A DNA stretch of 64,000 bases from Cyanophora paradoxa (Eukaryota; Glaucocystophyceae; Cyanophorales; Cyanophoraceae). The translations under genes and the position numbers were made by a program. Location of the stretch: the NCBI GenBank assembly GCA_004431415.1, contig QPMI01000691.1, forward strand, positions 1 through 64,000, given 5' to 3'. This document shows, piece after piece, positions 58,900 through 64,000 of the stretch; position 1 is the first letter of the stretch; every line of letters starts with the position of its first letter. The notes under the pieces were generated by a model that saw only the letters and a program-made list of their open reading frames with translations, did no database searches and had not been told where the DNA came from.

Positions 58900-61800
58900 A
58901 TGACGAGAGGCCGGCGCGGCTATCTAGGCAGGCCCGTCCGCCTCCTCGTTGTGGGCGTCGGGCAGCGCGGCGAGAACTACGCGCTGTACGCAGCCGAGAG
59001 ACCCGGAAGAGCGCTCCTCGTCGGCATCGCGGTGCGCTCTCATTGCCTGCGCTGGCGAGAGCGCCAGCAGCGCTTCTCCTCAGGCGCGCCCCGCAGGATC
59101 CGCGGGCCTTCCGCAGGGAGCGCGTGCTGCGAGAGTTTGCAAACCAGGACCCGCCTGTGGACCCCGATCAGGTCTTCACGGTCCGCAGCAGCTGAGGCGC
59201 CCGCGTACGCGGCCCGCGGCGCCGAGTTCCGATCTGGATTCGCAGGACTGGAGGGAGGCAGCGGCGAGGCCGAAGTTTGCGGACGCTGTGATCATCGCCA
59301 CTCAAGACAGCGACCACGTGGAGCCCGCTGTCGCGTTCGCGAGGCTCGGGTGCGCGCCCGCCTCTGAGTTCATATGTATGTGCGGATCGAATTCGATCCC
59401 CGCGGCCCTGCGCAGCTATGACATCTTCCTTGAGAAGCCGGTGCGCGCCCGCGCGGCCGAGCGTCGCGCCACTGAGACCCGCGCCGCGCCGCCGGCCCCG
59501 CGCCGCAGATGGCTCTCACCGAATCGGACTGCGGCCGTATAGTCGATGCGGTGCATACGTTCGTCGCCCGCCGCGCTGCGCCCTTCGTTCTCAGTCGCCG
59601 AGGTGCAGGTGAAGGAGGCGGGGGTATTCCTCTCCGTGGCGCACGTGATGCGGTACACCCCCTACAGCCGCGAGCTCCGCGACCTCGCACAGAACGCCAT
59701 TGGCGAGGTGCGCCCCGGCGCAGAACGGAGAGCGCAGTACCCCCGTCTGATCCCCCCCCCCCCTAGGTCGTCTCGGTGCAGCATCTCGAGCCGATCGGCC
59801 ACTGGCACTACGCCCACTCGTCCGGCCGGCCCCGGCCCCGCACCACCACCCCCGCCTTATCTGTACCCCCAGCTATGTGCGCGGCAACTGGCGGCGCTCA
59901 GCTGACACCACGTGCGCCCTCCTTGCCAAGTCCTGCCACGACCTCGACTACATCCGGTACCCCTCCCCCTCCCCCTTCCGCCCCCCCCCCCCTTCTAACC
60001 CGTACCCAGGTACATCGTCGGCAAGCGCTGCCGCTCCGTGAGCCTTCTCCTCCCCTCCGACTCCCCTTGTCCCCCCCCCTCCCCCTCCCCCTCCGAATTT
60101 TCCCAGGTTTCGTCCTTCGGCAGCCTGAGGCATTTCCGTGCGGATAACAAGCCGGAGGGTACCTTGTTTTTCGGCCTCCGCCTGGCCGGCTGCTCCCGCC
60201 GCCTTTTAACCTCTTTCGGCGCAGGCGCCGCCGATCGCTGCGCCGACTGCCCGCCCCACGTTGAGGGACCATGCCCCTACTCGGCCAGGAAGGCACGCTA
60301 CCCCCCCCTCCCCCCCCTCCCGATTTCGTTTTCGGTACCCTCCGAGCCGGCGCCCCCCGCCCCGCAGGTATACATGGACCCCCTGAAGGGGGGGTACGAC
60401 CGCTGGCCCGTCAGCGTCGCCCTCGAGTCGGGCGCCGTTGCGGAGCTCGAGCCCGTGCGACTCAGTCGTACCCCTGCCCAGCTCCATCCCCCTTGACTCC
60501 CGGAGACCGCAGGCATCCGAGCCAGTCGAGCGGCTCCAGGCGGCACTGAGGGACGGTCCCTACGGCCGCTGCGTCTACGCGTGCGCTGTCCCCCCCCCCC
60601 CGGCCCGACGTACCCCCCTCCCTCCCCCTGAGGCCGCCCCGCCCCCGACCCGCAGCTGCGACAACGACGTCGTCGATAACCAGGTACCCCGAGAGCTCCG
60701 TACCCCCCTTGGCTCTCCTGTACCCCCCGGGATCCCAATGAGCGCAGGTCGTGAACTGCGAGTTCGAGGACGGCTCCACGGCCTCCTTCTCGATGGTCCC
60801 CCCCCTTTTCCTCCGAGCCCGGTTGGTCGCGAGTGTACCCCCTGATTCCCCCCCCCCCTCAGATCGCGTTCACGGAGGAAGTCTGCGTGCGGAAGACGCG
60901 GGTGTGCGGTACCCGGGGCGAGCTGGTGGGGGACGGCCGGTTCGCTCGCTTCGACGGCGTACCCGTGAACCTCTTCACCTGAGCCGGCGCAGGACGATCC
61001 GGCACTACGACTTCTCGTCGGGGCAGAGCAGGGCGCGCCCCTTTGAATTCCCTCTCCCCCTTCCCCCTGCCCGCCCGCCCTCCTGCCCGCCCTCCCCCCT
61101 AGACTCAAGCTTTAGCTTGCTAAGTGACGCCGCCTCAAACTCGACCTCGCCCCGCGCGCAGACGCTGGCGCCCGAGAGCGACCCGACCCTCCGCACCCGG
61201 CTCACAGGCGCCCCCGCCCCTCCCCTACCCCCCCTGGGCAACGCCCGCCCCCCGACGGCCTCCCCGGCCCCCCCCCGCAGGGCACGACATGGCGGACTAC
61301 TACATCGTGCACGCATTCATCGAGGCGTGCCTCACGGGGGACCCCTCCCACGTGCGCAGCATATCTATCTTATATATATCTATCATAGATCTATCGACTG
61401 CCATCATCATATCTAGCACAATTCGGGCGGTCTGCACACGTAGGCGGCTGCGGCCTGCGCATGCGCGCGCGCGTTCGTAGTCCATCGACACATAGGCGGC
61501 CTGCGCGCCTTCTTGCAACCCCCCCCCCCACCCCCTCCCCTTCCCCTCCCCTCCCCTCCCTCCCCCGCCCCGGCCCCCGGCCCGGCACGCATACAGCCAG
61601 CCAGCTTGTGCCCCGGGCTCAGATTTGATTTCATCTGATCTGATCTGATCTGATCTGATCTTCAGATCCTGAGCAGCGCCGACGAGGCCCTCGAGGCGCA
61701 CCGCATGGTCCGGCCCCGCCCCCCCCCTCCCCCCCCCTCCCCCCCTCGGGAGAGTTTCAAGGCTCGCTGCTTCTAGAAAGCTTCTGAGCAAATCAGAGCA

Positions 61801-62070
61801 AATTAGAGCTTAGAGCCCGCCCGCCCGCCCGCCCGCCCGCCCGCCCGCCGCCGTCCGCCCGCCTGCCCGCCTGCCCGCCCGGCGCCACTTGCTCGGCCCG
61901 GCCTGACGCGGGCGGCCCGGCAGGTGTTCGCGGCGGAGCGGGCGCGGCTCGAGCGGCGCGTCGTCGACCTCGCCGAGGGGGAGGGGCAGGGGCAGGGGCC
62001 GAAGCCCAAGGCGGGCGGCGCGGCAGTGGCGGGCCCGGCCGCCCCTTCGCGCACGCAGGACCTCTTCTGA
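58900..62070 (+). CDS. Gfo/Idh/MocA-family NAD(P)-dependent oxidoreductase (multi-exon)
   Basis: Exon 1 (58900-59031) has the Rossmann motif [17 protein letters not shown] (GxGxxG). Exon 2 (59097-59171) reads [20 protein letters not shown]. Later exons give [28 protein letters not shown] (the family's EKP motif, about 59420), [20 protein letters not shown] (59630), [18 protein letters not shown] (59770), YVRGNW and [11 protein letters not shown] (59875-59955), [18 protein letters not shown] (60110), [12 protein letters not shown] (60240), [17 protein letters not shown] (60745), [20 protein letters not shown] (60870), [20 protein letters not shown] (61283) and [20 protein letters not shown] (61668 onward). 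Stop at 62068-62070. Such enzymes oxidise or reduce sugars and inositols with NAD(P); the substrate cannot be read here. Confidence 0.75.
61628..61664. repeat. (CTGAT)n microsatellite near an exon acceptor
   Basis: TTCATCTGATCTGATCTGAT-type run ending in GATCTTCAG, immediately before the exon that starts [10 protein letters not shown]. Here the microsatellite forms part of the 3' intron end. Confidence 0.85.
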
Positions 62071-62590
62071 TCCGGCGCGCGGAGCCGGGGCCGGGGCCGG
62101 GGCCGGGGCCGGCGCGGGGCCGGGGCCGGGACGCCCTCCTCCTCGTTGTTGTCGTCGTTCACTGAACCACACCAATGCGCTGGCGCTCGCACGCGTCTGC
62201 TCACCGGCGAGAAAGGTCTAGAGAGAGCAGAGCTCGAGATCTGTAGAGAGTCGACGTACGCGTCGCGGCGTAGGTAGTGACATGCATATGCATACGCATG
62301 GCGCTAGCCGGCGCCGCGCCTGCAGCTGCTTGCTGCCATGGCTCGCCGTACAGGCAGGTACATGCACGTGCTGGTTGTCGGTTGAGCGACCGAAGGGCTG
62401 AGCTCACTCCGAGGCCCCGGGTACCGGGAAACAGCGGCTCCAGCCGCAGCTGTGACGCACTTACTGCCCTTGCATACCCGCCCCGCCGATCATGAGCGTC
62501 GGCGCCGGCCGCATCTTGTGCAGGTAGTCCTGTCCGGGGGCCGGGCGCGTACGTGGGCGTGGCGCCGGCGTCAGGGCACCGGCGCGCGCA
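62071..62590. other. Intergenic host DNA with GGGGCC repeat
   Basis: A (GGGGCC)n run lies at about 62085-62130. No supported gene. It separates the oxidoreductase from the next plus-strand gene. Confidence 0.5.
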
Positions 62591-62596
62591 TTGGCC

Positions 62597-64000
62597 ATGG
62601 CCAGCGGCCCGATGGCCCTTGAGGCCGGCTTCGCGGGTCCAGCTGCAGCTCCTGGGCCCAGATGGAGCAGCGGAGAGCCGAAGACCCGCGCGAATCCGCG
62701 CCCGAGCAGCGCCGCGGCCGCGGTTGCGGGATCCATGGCCAAAGCTGTGCTTCGTCCCGAGCGGGCGGATCGGGGCGGAAAGACCCGAAGCGGTTCCGCA
62801 CTCCTCAACGTGCTGGCGGAGCCGGACGCGGCCGGACGGGCGGAGGGCCCGCGGTCCCCGCGGCCGAGCTCCTTCGCGCTGTCAATGACTAGCAGCAGCA
62901 GCTCAGCCGCGCTCCTCGCCCCGAAACCGCCCCCTGCGCTGCCCCGCCGCGTCTCGGCCGCCGGCGCCGGGCGCCGCATCTCCGCCGTTGGGCGCACGCG
63001 CAGCGGCTCGTGGCTGCCCACGGTACGCGCGCATGCGGGTCGCCCCCGGCGCCGCGCGCGCCGGCCTACAGCTGACGCTCGAGCACTCGTCAACAGCCGG
63101 TACCCTCCGCGGGCCGCTTCGCCGCATCCTGCGCGGTCGTGCTCCTCGCCCCGTCCCTCGTCTCTGCCCTTCTCTGGATCGTGCCTTACGGCCAGTGCGC
63201 CCGCCCGCGCCCGCACCCGCACCCGCCCCGCCGCCCTGCGCCCCCCGCCTCCTAAGCCTCTTCTGCACCGTACCTCAGGATCTGGCCCCCCGCCCGCTGG
63301 AGCGTGACCTTCCTCGTCGCGCTGACCGTGCCCACCTGTACCCCCACCGCGCTTCGGTTTCCGCCGCCCCCTGATCGCTCCCCCCCGCCCCCTTCCCCCC
63401 CCTAGATGTACTTTCCCTGCGGCATCCTCACATGCTGGTGGTTCGCTCGCCCGCCCCGCAATCCATCTTAGCCCCCGCGCTCTCGCCTTCCCACCCCCTC
63501 GGGCCTCGAATACCGTACCCCCCCACCAGGCTCAACACGTACGCGGTCCTTCCGTTCTGCGTGGCGGCGTACACGCTGCTCGTCGTACCCCTCTTCCTCC
63601 TCATCGGCCAGATCCCCGGAGTCATCAACTTCCGGGGGGCCTTCGTGCGCACCCAGCTCGAAACGGGCCCCGCCGGGACCCGAACCGGACCCGCAGGTGC
63701 CGTACATCTGCACGTGGTTCGCCGTCGTGGGCCTCGTCTCGCGGGGCGCCCCCTCCTTCCTCTCGTTCCTCGAGCGCCGCGCCGCCCGCTGGGGGCGCCC
63801 GCCCCCGGCCCCCATCCGGCCCTCCCACGTGCGGCCGCCTCCTTCTCTGCCCGCCGGGGCCCGCGGGCGTCGGGGGTACAATCGCAAGCGACCGTGCGCG
63901 ACAGGTGGATCGGCTGGGGTACTGGAGCTTCGTTCTCCGCATGTCCCTCGTCTCCATCCTCGTCCTCTGCTGCCCCGGGTACAACTTTCGCCCTCGAAAC
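62597..64000 (+). CDS. Membrane protein, 5' part (multi-exon, runs off the window)
   Basis: The first exon runs from about 62597 to 63021: a Ser/Ala/Arg-rich soluble N-terminus (SFALSMTSSSSSAALLAPKP, SAVGRTRSGSWLPT), then a donor GTACGCGCG. Following exons carry TM helices: FAASCAVVLLAPSLVSALLW (about 63118-63180), VTFLVALTVPT (63307), LNTYAVLPFCVAAYTLLVVP (63530-63600), VPYICTWFAVVGLVSRGAPS (63700) and LGYWSFVLRMSLVSILVLCC (63912-63975). Introns start GTACCTC or similar and end CAG. The gene continues beyond the window. No family recognised. The Ser-rich cytosolic start plus many TM helices resembles, in layout, the minus-strand membrane protein at 54-58 kb. Confidence 0.45.

Overview
The window looks like nuclear DNA of a unicellular eukaryote, probably a GC-rich, intron-dense alga, carrying two virus-derived blocks. 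The host part (about 34.4-64 kb) is very GC-rich. Its genes are split into many short exons with GT..AG introns that often begin GTACCCC or GTGCG, and it holds a tRNA-derived SINE, GATCA microsatellites and long G runs. I cannot name the species.

Block 1 (1 to about 20.2 kb, AT-richer, intronless) is an integrated Polinton-like virus (PLV). Its virion half has a double jelly-roll major capsid protein (6315-7685) and an FtsK/HerA packaging ATPase. Beside these are two divergent, broken penton-like genes, a broken phage-type fibre gene and a patatin-phospholipase pseudogene. Its replication half has a TVpol-SF3 helicase fusion, a separate small D5N-like protein, a protein-primed family B DNA polymerase, an rve-type DDE integrase and a SpeD-type S-adenosylmethionine decarboxylase. 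Two 31-bp repeat arrays with a duplicated AT-rich module lie between the halves. The replication and integration genes and the MCP are open, while most other virion genes carry frameshifts or stops.

Block 2 (about 20.4-27.9 kb, moderately GC-rich) is packed with intronless genes spaced 4-60 bp apart. They include a methyltransferase-like protein, a zinc-cluster protein, two single-TM proteins, a glycine-rich virion-type protein, an ADP-ribosyltransferase-like protein and a small protein with a motif I associate with large DNA viruses. It looks like a piece of an endogenous giant virus (NCLDV). From 27.9 to 34.4 kb follow a 15-copy, about 154-bp palindromic satellite and four two-exon genes in two paralogous pairs that share one TATA-promoter module and palindromic upstream elements.

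Host genes beyond 34.4 kb are a minus-strand gene with duplicated exon pairs (about 34.9-35.8 kb), a SWIM zinc-finger/TPR gene (about 36.2-38.85 kb, +), a large helical/EF-hand/armadillo-like gene (41.6-49.1 kb, -), a TPR-like gene with a 189-bp exon duplication (about 50-53.2 kb, -), a polytopic membrane protein (54-58.3 kb, -), a Gfo/Idh/MocA-family oxidoreductase (58.9-62.07 kb, +) and the start of another membrane protein (62.6 kb to the end, +). Host exon boundaries were read by eye and are approximate unless stated.
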